A DNA stretch of 33,489 nucleotides from the NCBI GenBank assembly GCA_013152585.1, contig JAADGC010000175.1, positions 1 through 33,489 of the forward strand. Direction: 5' to 3'. Positions 8,138 through 16,592 of this stretch are shown here, piece after piece. Source of the DNA: Chloroflexota bacterium (GTDB lineage Bacteria; Chloroflexota; Anaerolineae; J102). The translations under genes and the position numbers were made by a program. A model generated the notes under the pieces. The model worked only from the letters and a program-made list of their open reading frames with translations, was not told the origin of the DNA and did no database searches. Position 1 is the first letter of the stretch, and the number at the start of each line of letters is the position of its first letter.

Positions 8138-8203
8138 TTGTTAGCTGGGAAGTCTGTATCAGACGCCCATCATTGAAACCATAAACACGAGGATAGACCG
8201 AAA

Positions 8204-8341
8204 ATGACGAAACGAACCTGGCAACCCAAAGTACGAAAACGAGCTAAGACACACGGTTTCCGCGCTCGGATGGCTACCCCCGGCGGTCGGAATGTGCTCA
8301 AACGCCGGCGCCTGAGGGGCCGTCATCGCCTGACCGTTTAG
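8204..8341 (+). CDS. rpmH: Large ribosomal subunit protein bL34
   Basis: This 45-aa highly basic protein is bL34 of the 50S subunit. It reads [20 protein letters not shown], then [24 protein letters not shown], matching the family from the TxQPxxRxRxxxHGFR start to the GRxVLxxRRxxGRxxL end. It is the first gene of the operon, followed after 18 bases by rnpA, the order found in most bacteria. The ATG at 8204 sits behind GAGGA. Unlike the classical arrangement, dnaA is not upstream; a CHAT gene diverges instead. Confidence 0.97.
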   Translation: MTKRTWQPKVRKRAKTHGFRARMATPGGRNVLKRRRLRGRHRLTV

Positions 8342-8359
8342 CCTGCAAGAACCAGCTCA

Positions 8360-8722
8360 GTGCATCGACGGCATCGCTTACGCTCACGCCAACAATTTCG
8401 GGAGGTCCGCCAACACGGTCGTAGCCGCAAACACGCATTGGTCGTCCTCCTTTATCATCCCAATGATCTGCGCTACAGTCGTTTTGGTTTCACTGCCAGC
8501 CGACGGATTGGTAATGCGGTTCGACGCAATCGGGCCCGACGTTTGCTGCGCGAAACGATCCGCCTGCAACTGCAAGACATCGCTCCGGGCTGGGACATCG
8601 TCCTGATAGCGCGCCGGCCGATTGTCCATGCCACTTTTCACGAGGTGGCGGCCGCTTGCCAGACGCTGCTGCAGGATGCTGAGTTGCAGCGTACGCCTCC
8701 CTCCAGTTTCACCCCTTCATGA
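8360..8722 (+). CDS. rnpA: Ribonuclease P protein component
   Basis: This 120-aa protein is the subunit that, with the RNA component, matures the 5' end of tRNAs. It starts with GTG ([16 protein letters not shown]). It has the family's basic helix motif in [18 protein letters not shown] (about residues 49-66), preceded by the FGFTAS strand, and the length is usual (110-125). It follows rpmH by 18 bases and its last four bases overlap the yidD start (ATGA). The C-terminal 15 residues are not conserved. Confidence 0.95.
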   Translation: MHRRHRLRSRQQFREVRQHGRSRKHALVVLLYHPNDLRYSRFGFTASRRIGNAVRRNRARRLLRETIRLQLQDIAPGWDIVLIARRPIVHATFHEVAAACQTLLQDAELQRTPPSSFTPS

Positions 8723-8961
8723 AACCCTTAGCGCTGGCCATCATCCGTTTCTATCGCCGTTATCTTTCCTCGGCTTTGGGAAGCACCTGCATCTATCAGC
8801 CAACTTGTTCGCAATACATGTACGAAGCCATCGAGCGCTTCGGATTTTTGAGTGGGGGATGGTTGGGCATCAAACGCATTGCCCGCTGCCATCCTTTCCA
8901 CGAAGGAGGCTGCGATCCTGTCCCCGAACATCTTTCTGCCTTCAACCACCCTACCCCCTGA
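8719..8961 (+). CDS. yidD: Membrane protein insertion efficiency factor YidD
   Basis: This 80-aa protein belongs to the YidD family, small amphipathic proteins at the inner face of the membrane that help YidC-dependent insertion. The diagnostic series is present: [10 protein letters not shown], then [19 protein letters not shown], then [24 protein letters not shown]. The three conserved Cys of the family are included. The start overlaps rnpA by four bases and yidC follows within 25 bases, so it is co-transcribed with both. Confidence 0.96.
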   Translation: MKPLALAIIRFYRRYLSSALGSTCIYQPTCSQYMYEAIERFGFLSGGWLGIKRIARCHPFHEGGCDPVPEHLSAFNHPTP

Positions 8962-8985
8962 CCATCGCCCACGCGGTCGCCAGTG

Positions 8986-10053
8986 ATGGAGCTAAGTGTG
9001 AATCGATCTCACCGTAAGTTATTAATTATTTCTCTGCTCTTGTTGAGCGCCGTTCTGCTCAGCGGTTGCGGTGGCATCACCGTTGTCGACAATCAGACCG
9101 TCTATAAGCCCGGCATCTTTGAATTCCTGGCCGCGCCGCTGCGCGCCACGGTGGTCTTCTTCCACGATTCGATCTTGCAGCCTGCGGGGATCGCTTACTC
9201 ATGGGGATGGTCGATCATTCTGGTGGCGCTGGTCATCCGCTTGTTGCTCTTGCCGCTGGGGCTCAAGCAAATGCGCTCCATGCGTGAAGCATCGGCCAAG
9301 ATGAAGATCCTGCAGCCCGAATTGGATCGCATCAAAAAGAAATACGGCAGTGACAAAAAAAAGCTCCAGCAAGAGCAGATGAAGCTCTATCAGGAGCACG
9401 GCATTACCCAGGCACAGATGGCGGGTTGTCTGCCCACATTGCTGCAGATGCCCATCCTGTTTGCCTTTTACTATGCCATTCTGGGCCTGGCCTCCGACAG
9501 CGGCCTCGCCGTCAGTGGCCGTCTGCTTAATCAACGTTTCTTCTTCATCCCCGATATCTCGCAGCCGCATTACCGCGATGGCATGAGTTGGCTGACATCC
9601 AACTTCAGCCTGGCAAAACTCCAGGACCCCGACATCTGGCCCTATCTGGTTCTGCCTGTCCTGTTGGCCATCACACAGTACGTCATGCTCAAGACCGGTC
9701 AGCAAAATCAGCCCCAAAGTGATTCAAGCGACAGCCCTGCGGCGGGCATGATGGGGCAAATGAGCTGGCTCATGACCGGCATGTTCGTCTTCTTTGCCCT
9801 GCAGGTGCCGGCAGGCCTCAGCCTATACTGGGTAGTGGGCAATTTCCTGGCCCTGGCCCAACAGCTCTATGTCAACCAGCAAAAAGAACACTGGGAAGAA
9901 GAAATCCAGGCCAAATCGAAGTCCATTCTCACTGCCAGCAGACAAGCTGCGCAACAAGAAGAGGCCGCAGGCCTCAGCCAGGAAACCGTACCTGCCTCCA
10001 AAGCCAAAACCAGCACCAGCGGTGCCCGTCGTAAACGCCGCCGCCGTCGCTAA
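8986..10053 (+). CDS. yidC: Membrane protein insertase YidC (lipoprotein type)
   Basis: This YidC/Oxa1 insertase of about 355 aa places proteins in the cytoplasmic membrane. The N-terminus is a lipoprotein signal: a hydrophobic run ending in LLSGC, with the lipidated Cys at residue 28 of the ATG start, as in Gram-positive SpoIIIJ-type members and without the large periplasmic domain of proteobacteria. The core reads AYSWGWSIILVALVIRLLLLPLGLKQMRSM, then AGCLPTLLQMPILFAFYYAI, then PAGLSLYWVVGN, covering the five core helices. The C-terminal tail ends in a run of Arg/Lys that may contact the ribosome. A GTG three bases upstream is an alternative start. The long run quoted is split by the family's charged loop. 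Confidence 0.94.
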   Translation: MELSVNRSHRKLLIISLLLLSAVLLSGCGGITVVDNQTVYKPGIFEFLAAPLRATVVFFHDSILQPAGIAYSWGWSIILVALVIRLLLLPLGLKQMRSMREASAKMKILQPELDRIKKKYGSDKKKLQQEQMKLYQEHGITQAQMAGCLPTLLQMPILFAFYYAILGLASDSGLAVSGRLLNQRFFFIPDISQPHYRDGMSWLTSNFSLAKLQDPDIWPYLVLPVLLAITQYVMLKTGQQNQPQSDSSDSPAAGMMGQMSWLMTGMFVFFALQVPAGLSLYWVVGNFLALAQQLYVNQQKEHWEEEIQAKSKSILTASRQAAQQEEAAGLSQETVPASKAKTSTSGARRKRRRRR

Positions 10054-10086
10054 ACCCCTCTCTCCCGCCCGCATCCCTGGTGGATT

Positions 10087-10887
10087 ATGAACCAATACTC
10101 TGGTCGCACGATAGCCGAAGCCATTGAAGCTGGCCTGAAGGATCTGAACCTCACATCAGAAACCGCCCAAATCGAAATCGTTGATGAAGGACATAGTGGC
10201 GTTTTTGGTCTGGGCGCCCGCCCCGCCCTTGTTCGCATCTCTGCCCTGGCCACTGATAGCTCTCTCCCCGCAGACGATCCTGCGCCTGCCCCGCCGGCTG
10301 AAGAACCAAACATCGAGCCCGAACCCGAACCCGAAGTCGCCGTCGCACCGCCGCCGTCGGTCGAGCCCGTCGCAGAGGCGCCCGAGGCAGAAGCAGCGGA
10401 GGCCGTCGACGAAGCCACACGCGTGCTGGAACTGAGTCAGGAATTCTTACAACGTATGCTCGATCTCATGAGCCTGCAAACCCGGGTGGAAGCCGAAACA
10501 CATGCCCCCGAACAGGCCGGTGACGAGCCTGTGTATTATCTCAACATCACCGGTGAAGACCTGGGCATTCTCATCGGGCGCCGGGGCGAAACCCTGAATG
10601 CCATCCAATACCTGGTGCGCCTCTATGCCAATCGCCATCTGCACTACTGGCCCCGGATCGAAATTGACGTCGAAGCCTACAAACAGCGCCGCACCGTCAG
10701 CCTGCAAAAGCTGGCTGTCACCATGGCAGATCGGGCGGCCAGCTCCGGCAAAACGGTGGTACTCGAGGCTATGTCAGCCCGCGAACGGCGCCTGATCCAT
10801 CTGGCTTTGCGTGACCGCAGCGATGTGATCACCAAGAGCGTGGGCGAAGGCGACAACCGCAAAGTCACCATCATTCCCACCGCCTGA
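10087..10887 (+). CDS. jag: Jag/KhpB RNA-binding protein
   Basis: This 266-aa protein has the three-part Jag layout. A Jag_N domain (about 1-52, with IVDEGHSGVFGLGARPALV) is followed by an acidic Pro/Glu linker (about 60-110), a KH domain with the GRRG loop (residues 164-167), and an R3H domain with Arg234 and His238. Jag/KhpB proteins bind RNA and influence cell envelope growth and division in Gram-positive bacteria. Its place directly after yidC is the conserved one. The linker is longer than in firmicute members. An intrinsic terminator follows 26 bases after the stop, marking the operon end. Confidence 0.94.
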   Translation: MNQYSGRTIAEAIEAGLKDLNLTSETAQIEIVDEGHSGVFGLGARPALVRISALATDSSLPADDPAPAPPAEEPNIEPEPEPEVAVAPPPSVEPVAEAPEAEAAEAVDEATRVLELSQEFLQRMLDLMSLQTRVEAETHAPEQAGDEPVYYLNITGEDLGILIGRRGETLNAIQYLVRLYANRHLHYWPRIEIDVEAYKQRRTVSLQKLAVTMADRAASSGKTVVLEAMSARERRLIHLALRDRSDVITKSVGEGDNRKVTIIPTA

Positions 10888-10913
10888 TGCGCACGGCACC
10901 CGCCTCATCTTCC

Positions 10914-10940
10914 AAAACGGGCCCCACGGCCCGTTTTTTG
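10914..10940 (+). terminator. Intrinsic terminator of the rpmH-jag operon
   Basis: A perfect 10-bp stem (AAAACGGGCC, 10914-10923, with GGCCCGTTTT, 10928-10937) has a CCAC loop and a run of six T at its 3' side (10934-10939). Confidence 0.9.
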
Positions 10941-10973
10941 TTGGGCGATCCCTGCCGCGCGGCAAGCGAATAA

Positions 10974-11004
10974 TTGGCGAATCCGCTTTTACTTGGCATA
11001 TAAT
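10974..11004 (+). promoter_or_regulatory. Promoter overlapping the glycosyltransferase start
   Basis: A perfect TATAAT (10999-11004) has TTGGCG (10974-10979) 19 bases upstream. The predicted start of transcription falls at about 11011, which is the first base of the in-frame GTG. The spacer is longer than ideal. Confidence 0.5.
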
Positions 11005-11010
11005 GAACGG

Positions 11011-12180
11011 GTGAGCGCCACCAGTACCCCCCCTCCAGCAACACATATCGGACTGATTGCAACCCTCCTTTCCACGGCATCCAGCTATCGCAGCGCGGGT
11101 TTACACACCTACAGCCATCAACTCCTGCACCACCTGGCCGCCACCGATCCGCAGGTTGACTGGCACGCGTTTGTAGGTGACCGCGCTTACGTCCCCCCCC
11201 GGGGCCTCCACCTGCACTATCCCCTGTTAGGGGTGCGGCATCCCCTGCAACGTATCATTTGGGAACAAAGCATGTTGCCGGGGCTGGCTAAACGCATGGG
11301 TTTGCAACTGATGCACGGGCTGGCACACGCGTTGCCGCTCCTGAGCCATATTCCCGGGGTGGTCACAGTACACGATCTCAGCTTTATGCACTATCCGCAG
11401 GCCTTTCGCCCGGGGAATCGTCTTTATCTCAGCCGTATGACCGCCCGCAGTTGCCGCCGCGCCCGCCGGGTCATTGCCGTTTCTCAGGCCACCGCACACG
11501 ATATCCAGCACACCTTCCGTATTCCCGCCGCCAAAATCACCGTCATCTACAACGGTGTCGACCCGATTTATCGGCCCTTAGCTCCTGCCGACGTGGCAGC
11601 CTATTGCCAAAAAGCCGGCTGGCCCGAACAGTTCATTCTCACGGTGGGCACCCTCGAGCCGCGCAAAAATCATATCGGCCTGCTTGACGCCTATGCCCGC
11701 TATCGGCGCCTGACCGATCAGCCTCTGCCCCTTGTCATTGGCGGAGGCAAAGGCTGGTATTACGACACCATCTTCGCCCGCGTGCAGGCATTGGGGCTGG
11801 CCGACGACGTGCATTTTCTGGGCTTCGTCCCCCTCGACAGGTTGCCCTGGCTTTACAATAGCGCCACACTGTTTGTTTATCCCTCTCTTTACGAAGGCTT
11901 TGGACTACCGCTGGCCGAAGCCATGGCCTGCGGCATCCCCAGCATCACCTCCGATTGCAGCAGCCTGCCCGAAGTCGCCGGAGACGCCGCATTATGCGTC
12001 GATCCCCGACAGCTCGACAACCTGGCCGCAGCCATACACGATGTACTCGGCTCACCCCAGCGCCAACAGGCCATGCGTCAGGCTGGCCTCGCGCACACAG
12101 CCTCATTCCGCTGGGATCGCACAGCCGCTGCCACCGCTCACGTTTATCAACAGGTTTTACAGAGTACCCACAATGCGTGA
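11011..12180 (+). CDS. Glycosyltransferase family 4 (GT-B fold)
   Basis: This 389-aa GT-B enzyme transfers a sugar from a nucleotide donor to an envelope glycan or lipid acceptor. The N-terminal acceptor domain carries VVTVHDLSFMHYPQ and VIAVSQATAHDI. The C-terminal donor domain has TVGTLEPRKN (about 211-220) and EGFGLPLAEAMACG (about 295-308), which contains the conserved E-x7-E. It resembles mannosyl-/rhamnosyl-type transferases, but the sugar cannot be read from sequence. An in-frame TTG at 10993 would lie inside the promoter, so GTG at 11011 is chosen; it may be leaderless. The stop overlaps the next gene's start by eight bases. Confidence 0.9.
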   Translation: MSATSTPPPATHIGLIATLLSTASSYRSAGLHTYSHQLLHHLAATDPQVDWHAFVGDRAYVPPRGLHLHYPLLGVRHPLQRIIWEQSMLPGLAKRMGLQLMHGLAHALPLLSHIPGVVTVHDLSFMHYPQAFRPGNRLYLSRMTARSCRRARRVIAVSQATAHDIQHTFRIPAAKITVIYNGVDPIYRPLAPADVAAYCQKAGWPEQFILTVGTLEPRKNHIGLLDAYARYRRLTDQPLPLVIGGGKGWYYDTIFARVQALGLADDVHFLGFVPLDRLPWLYNSATLFVYPSLYEGFGLPLAEAMACGIPSITSDCSSLPEVAGDAALCVDPRQLDNLAAAIHDVLGSPQRQQAMRQAGLAHTASFRWDRTAAATAHVYQQVLQSTHNA

Positions 12181-13600
12181 ACGACTGATTCGCCACCATC
12201 GCGCCATCATCGTCGCCTTCGACATCTTGCTTGTGGTACTTGCATTCTACACCGCCTGGTATGTGCGCTATCAGTTGCAATGGTATCGCAGCGTTGATCC
12301 GGCATCCTACACCGACTTTAGTTTTTATTTTTGGATATCGCTACTCACGGCCGGCCTGACGCTGCTGGCATTTTATGTGCAGGGCGTCTACCGTCTGCCT
12401 CGCGGGGTCAGTTTTCTGACCGAGTTTTCGCGGCTGCTCAATGCCACAGCCATCATCACCATCATCGTCATGGTGGGCAACTACATGTTTCAGCCGCCGT
12501 ACCATTCCCGGCTGGTCTATGGCATTGCCGGCGCCCTGATCCTGGTGCTGACCACCATCAGCCGCATCTTTTATCGCCAGATCTTGCGCTGGTTGCGGCG
12601 GCAGGGCATTGGCATCCGCCGGGTGCTGCTAGTGGGGGCGGGCGAGGTCAGCCGCACGATTATGCGGGTGCTCCTTGCCAAGCCCAATCTCGGCTACAAG
12701 GTGATTGGCTTCCTCGATGATAACCCCGAGCGGGGCCAGCGCAATCTGGGCCCCTACAGCGCCCTGGGCTCCATCGATAATCTTTCCCAAATCCTGGTGC
12801 AAAACCAGGTTGACGAAGTGATCGTCACCCTGCCATGGCAATACCATCGCCGCATCATGAGTGTTCTCAACATCTGCGAACAATTACATGTCCGCACCCG
12901 CGTGGTGCCCGATGTGTTGCAGATGAGCCTGGACCGCGTCGATTTTGAGGTACTCGATGGCATCCCCCTATTGGGAATCAAAGTCGGCACCATCGCCGGC
13001 CCACAATTTGCCATCAAGCGCCTGCTCGATCTCAGCGTGGCCACCCTCATGCTCATACCGGCGCTCCCCATCATGTTGCTGGTGGCAGCGGCGATCAAAC
13101 TGGACTCCTCCGGTCCGGCTCTTTTTGTGCAGGAACGCATTGGCAAAGATGGCCGCGTCTTCCGCACGTACAAATTCAGATCGATGATCATCGAGGCCGA
13201 AGACCTGCGACCCCAACTCGATGAGTTGAACGAAGCCGACGGCCCCCTGTTCAAGATCAAAGACGATCCCCGCCTGACGCGCGTGGGTCGCATCATTCGC
13301 CGCTTTAGTCTGGACGAGTTGCCGCAGATATTGAATGTGCTGAGCGGGGACATGAGTCTGGTCGGGCCCCGCCCGGCTCTGCCCGAAGAAGTGGCCGATT
13401 ACGAAAGCTGGCACCGCAAACGCCTGGATGTGTTGCCCGGTATCACCGGATTATGGCAGATTTCGGGCCGTTCCAACCTCAGCTTTGAAGAAATGATGCT
13501 GCTGGATATTTATTATGTTGAAAACTGGACGCCGGCGCTGGACGTCAGCATTCTTTTGCGTACCATGCCCAAAGTTCTCCTGGGCGAAGGTGCCTACTAG
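12173..13600 (+). CDS. Polyprenyl-phosphate glycosyl-1-phosphate transferase (WbaP/EpsE-like)
   Basis: This 475-aa integral membrane enzyme starts an exopolysaccharide repeat unit by moving a sugar-1-phosphate from a nucleotide sugar to undecaprenyl phosphate. About four N-terminal helices (residues 10-135) lead to a Rossmann-like domain (about 149-250, with VLLVGAGEVS and IGFLDDNP). A re-entrant hydrophobic segment (about 283-308) leads to the catalytic domain with KFRSM (334-338), DELPQ (381-385) and SLVGPRP (395-401). The family ending GLWQISGRS, then DIYYVENW is intact. The frame is open far upstream, but the ATG at 12173 begins the family's normal N-terminus. It overlaps the glycosyltransferase by eight bases, so the two are coupled. 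Confidence 0.95.
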   Translation: MRERLIRHHRAIIVAFDILLVVLAFYTAWYVRYQLQWYRSVDPASYTDFSFYFWISLLTAGLTLLAFYVQGVYRLPRGVSFLTEFSRLLNATAIITIIVMVGNYMFQPPYHSRLVYGIAGALILVLTTISRIFYRQILRWLRRQGIGIRRVLLVGAGEVSRTIMRVLLAKPNLGYKVIGFLDDNPERGQRNLGPYSALGSIDNLSQILVQNQVDEVIVTLPWQYHRRIMSVLNICEQLHVRTRVVPDVLQMSLDRVDFEVLDGIPLLGIKVGTIAGPQFAIKRLLDLSVATLMLIPALPIMLLVAAAIKLDSSGPALFVQERIGKDGRVFRTYKFRSMIIEAEDLRPQLDELNEADGPLFKIKDDPRLTRVGRIIRRFSLDELPQILNVLSGDMSLVGPRPALPEEVADYESWHRKRLDVLPGITGLWQISGRSNLSFEEMMLLDIYYVENWTPALDVSILLRTMPKVLLGEGAY

Positions 13601-13642
13601 TACCCGCAGGCGTAAATAGCGCTACGGTTAGCAAGCGTTAGC

Positions 13643-13694
13643 CGCATCCGTGATGCGGCGGGTTAAGCGGCGAAAACGCCGCATCACGGATGCG
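13643..13694. repeat. Perfect 18-bp inverted repeat (intergenic palindrome)
   Basis: CGCATCCGTGATGCGGCG (13643-13660) has its exact inverted complement at 13677-13694 across a 16-base loop. Outside this, GCGTTAGC and CCTGACGC continue the symmetry imperfectly. No T-run follows either arm, so it is not a simple terminator. It looks like a REP/MITE-type dispersed element; no second copy is in the window. Confidence 0.85.
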
Positions 13695-13778
13695 CCTGAC
13701 GCTAAGGAAAAATCCCCACCAGCTAAGGACTTACGCTTCGCCGGTCCAGCCTTTCACATCCTCCTCATAGAGTTCACG

Positions 13779-15011
13779 ATGACTTCAGCCAACTACGATA
13801 GACAAAACCTGCGACTTTCCGCAGCCCAAGAAGCCCAATGCACCGATTTCTTACAACACCTGGTGCAAACGCCGAGTCTTTCCGGCCAAGAAGCTTCTGT
13901 CGCCCGCATCGTCGCCACCGAAATGCAGCGCCTGGGTTTTCAGAGCGTTCATACCGACCGCATTGGTAATGTGATTGGACGCTATGGCCAGTCCGGAGGC
14001 CCAATCCTGTTGCTCAACGGCCACATGGACACGGTCAACGTGGGTGATCTCAGCGCCTGGAAACACGACCCCTTTGGTGGTGAGATCATCGACCAAAAAC
14101 TCTATGGCCGCGGCAGTGTCGACATGAAAGGCCCGTTGGCCGCCATGCTGCACGGCATCGGCATCCTCATCGCCCAAGGCGTGCCATTGCCAGGCGAAGT
14201 AGTGGTGGTTGCGGTCGTGCAAGAAGAACCCACCGAAGGCATGGCCATGCGGGTGCTGGTCGAAGAAGAAGGACTGCGCCCGGATTGGGTGATCCTGGGA
14301 GAGCCCACCCTTATGCAGATCTCGCGCGGACAACGGGGACGCATGGAGATACGGGTGGCCACAATGGGGCGCTCGTGCCACGCCTCGACGCCCGAAAAGG
14401 GCGATAACGCCCTCTACGAAGCAGCCCGGCTCATCTTCGGCGTAGAGATACTGAATGCCCGCCTCATGGAAGACGCCGTTCTGGGCAAAGGCTCCATTGC
14501 CGTCACCCATCTGGCCACTGTAGCCGGCAGCCGCAACGCCATTCCCGACCGCTGCGATCTCGTCATCGACCGCCGCCTTACCCTGGGCGAGACAGCCCTG
14601 CGAGCGCTGGCCGAAATCGAAGCACTGCTGCAACGCGAAGACGTGCGCGGCCGCGTGAACACAGGCTATTATCGCTCGACCAGCTACACGGGCTATCACA
14701 CCGAAGGCCCCGAAGTGTACCCGGCCTGGCTGTTGGCCGCGGACAACCCGCTCCTACTCCAGACCAGTGCCTCGCTCGAAAAATCGCTGGCCACGCGTCC
14801 CCAGGTGCGCACCTGGGGATTCTCGACGGATGGCGTGTACACCATGGGCGAGGCAGGCATCCCCACAGTGGGCTTCGGGCCCGGAGACGATATGCTCGCC
14901 CACACTGCGGATGAACATATCGCCTTGGCGCAAGTATTTGACGCCTCCCGCGCCTACGCCCATCTGAGCATCGATCTGCTCAACTATCTCAGCACACACA
15001 CACTATCCTAG
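13779..15011 (+). CDS. M20 family metallopeptidase, YgeY/DapE/ArgE-like
   Basis: This 410-aa di-zinc amidohydrolase/peptidase has the M20 ligands in order: His82-x-Asp84 in LLNGHMDTV, Asp115 in GRGSVDMKG, Glu149-Glu150 (general base and ligand) in VVQEEPTEG, Glu175 in LGEPT, and a C-terminal His in DMLAHTADEH. The dimerisation insert lies between about 185 and 300. The sequence around WKHDPFGGEI and YGRGSVDMKG is closest to the YgeY group annotated as linked to selenium metabolism, but a DapE- or ArgE-type substrate is equally possible. Upstream in-frame codons reach back into the 13643 palindrome, so the ATG at 13779 is preferred. It stands between two envelope glycan genes with no tight coupling. 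Confidence 0.88.
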   Translation: MTSANYDRQNLRLSAAQEAQCTDFLQHLVQTPSLSGQEASVARIVATEMQRLGFQSVHTDRIGNVIGRYGQSGGPILLLNGHMDTVNVGDLSAWKHDPFGGEIIDQKLYGRGSVDMKGPLAAMLHGIGILIAQGVPLPGEVVVVAVVQEEPTEGMAMRVLVEEEGLRPDWVILGEPTLMQISRGQRGRMEIRVATMGRSCHASTPEKGDNALYEAARLIFGVEILNARLMEDAVLGKGSIAVTHLATVAGSRNAIPDRCDLVIDRRLTLGETALRALAEIEALLQREDVRGRVNTGYYRSTSYTGYHTEGPEVYPAWLLAADNPLLLQTSASLEKSLATRPQVRTWGFSTDGVYTMGEAGIPTVGFGPGDDMLAHTADEHIALAQVFDASRAYAHLSIDLLNYLSTHTLS

Positions 15012-15031
15012 CGGAGTACTCACCAGCTTTC

Positions 15032-16552
15032 ATGACATTTCCTGTCCACACACTTTTTATCTTCTATCAGCTTGCCGGGATCGCACTCACCTTGTATGGG
15101 TGCTTTCTTCTTGTTTCGATATTTCTTTATGGAAAATCCCGGCCCCGTCACGATTGGCCGTTGCACCCGCAACAGGCGCCGGACGAGTGGCCCCAGGTTA
15201 CCATCCAGCTTCCTATTTACAACGAACCTCAGGTAGCACTGCGCGTGGTGCGAGCAGTTGCCAGCCTGCAATATCCCCTCGACAAACTCGAAATCCAGGT
15301 GCTGGATGATTCCACAGACCGGACATCCGCTGCCCTGGCGCAAGGTGTCTCGCGACTGCGTAAAAAAGGTATCCGGGTCGTCTACGCCCACCGCTGGCAC
15401 CGGCAGGGGTACAAAGCGGGGGCACTGGCAGCGGGCTTGCAATCTGCAAAAGGCGAATATATCGCCATTTTCGATGCCGACTTTGTCCCGGAATCCGACT
15501 GGTTGATCCGCATCCTGCCGGTGCTGATCAACCATCCCCAACTGGCCTTTGTGCAAAGCCGGTGGGAGCACCTCAACTGGTCGCAGAGTGCGCTGACAGC
15601 CGCCCAGAGCCTGGCCCTCGACGGCCACTTCGCCATCGAACAGCAAGCACGCTCTGCCTCCGGTTTTTTGCAGAACTTTAACGGCAGCGGTGGCATTTGG
15701 CGCCGTGTGGCCATCGACAGCGTGGGCGGATGGAGCAGCGACACCGTGACCGAGGACCTCGATCTCAGCTATCGGGTACAGTTGGCAGGCTGGGGCGGCG
15801 CCTATGTGAATCAGATCACGGTGCCGGCCGAAGTCCCGCCCCTCATTTCCGGTTTCAAGCGCCAGCAAAAGCGCTGGGCCAAAGGCTCGATGCAGACCCT
15901 GCGCAAACTCGCCGGGGCTGTAGTGCATAGTCATCTTCCTCTCGGCAAACGACTTTACGCCCTCTTCCATTTGGGGGGCTACGCCATCCATCTGCCCTTG
16001 CTCCTCCTCCTGGCATTATCGTTGCCCCTGGCGTTAGCGGCTCCCGGCCAGATGTCAGTGCCCCTGCTCGGCACCATCTCCTCCCTGGTGTCGGTGGCGC
16101 CCTTTCTCATGTATGGTCTGGCCCAACACCAATTGCGCGGTCAGCAGGGATTGCGGCGGCTGTGGGCCCTGCCCTTCCTGGCCCTGATTTCCCTGGGGCT
16201 TTCGCCCGCCATGGGTCAGGCCGTGGTATCGGGCCTGCTGCAAAAGGGGGGCGCCTTCGAACGCACCCCCAAGCAAGGTGACGGCCCCCGCACCCTGGCA
16301 CTCCCCGAAAGTTCCCTCGCCCGCCAACTACTCCCCGAATTCCTGACCCTGGTGTATGCCCTCCTTACCCTGTTAGTCATCGTCCGCACCCAACAGTGGC
16401 AATTAGCACCGCTGCCGCTCCTCTACCTGTTGGGCACCGGCTTCGTGCTCAGCCAGGCCTGGCACGAACAGCGCCTGATGCGACGCCGGCCGCAAAAACA
16501 GGGGCTGCTATTCTCGAACGCCTACCATTCCAGCGACATCATCTCACGCTGA
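15032..16552 (+). CDS. Processive family 2 glycosyltransferase (cellulose/mannan synthase-like)
   Basis: This 506-aa membrane synthase polymerises a beta-linked polysaccharide from nucleotide sugars while exporting it. One helix (about 8-33) precedes the GT-A domain, which has Asp92/Asp93 in LDDSTD, the DAD motif (148-150), TED (240-242, catalytic base) and QQKRW (278-282), the full D,D,D,Q(Q/R)xRW signature. Four or more helices follow (about 310-480). There is no PilZ domain, so it is not a typical cyclic-di-GMP-regulated BcsA. It is closest in build to CslA/mannan-type synthases and related GT2 proteins of Chloroflexota. The polymer made is unknown. Confidence 0.92.
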   Translation: MTFPVHTLFIFYQLAGIALTLYGCFLLVSIFLYGKSRPRHDWPLHPQQAPDEWPQVTIQLPIYNEPQVALRVVRAVASLQYPLDKLEIQVLDDSTDRTSAALAQGVSRLRKKGIRVVYAHRWHRQGYKAGALAAGLQSAKGEYIAIFDADFVPESDWLIRILPVLINHPQLAFVQSRWEHLNWSQSALTAAQSLALDGHFAIEQQARSASGFLQNFNGSGGIWRRVAIDSVGGWSSDTVTEDLDLSYRVQLAGWGGAYVNQITVPAEVPPLISGFKRQQKRWAKGSMQTLRKLAGAVVHSHLPLGKRLYALFHLGGYAIHLPLLLLLALSLPLALAAPGQMSVPLLGTISSLVSVAPFLMYGLAQHQLRGQQGLRRLWALPFLALISLGLSPAMGQAVVSGLLQKGGAFERTPKQGDGPRTLALPESSLARQLLPEFLTLVYALLTLLVIVRTQQWQLAPLPLLYLLGTGFVLSQAWHEQRLMRRRPQKQGLLFSNAYHSSDIISR

Positions 16553-16581
16553 CAATGCGCCCATGCCCCCTCTGCCATTTG

Positions 16582-16590
16582 TGTTATACT
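16582..16590 (+). promoter_or_regulatory. Extended -10 promoter-like site upstream of putative element A
   Basis: TGT directly precedes TATACT (16585-16590), giving the TGn extension; no good -35 box is seen. A transcript would begin near 16597, inside the left end of the 16593-16734 element, and lead to the proline dehydrogenase gene. Confidence 0.35.
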
Positions 16591-16592
16591 GA

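Larger units (their letters stand above)
7895..8203. other. Divergent intergenic region between CHAT unit and rpmH operon
   Basis: This 309-base stretch has no gene. It holds back-to-back promoters: one for the minus-strand CHAT unit (7963-7991) and one for the plus-strand rpmH operon (8062-8090). A leader hairpin follows the second. Nothing else was seen. Confidence 0.8.

Noticed and set aside
11732-12172. N-terminal extension of the polyprenyl-phosphate transferase
   Set aside because: The extra 147 codons lie inside the glycosyltransferase gene in another frame; family members begin at the ATG at 12173.
13851-14699. 282-codon minus-strand ORF within the M20 gene
   Set aside because: Antisense shadow of a gene with all M20 metal ligands.
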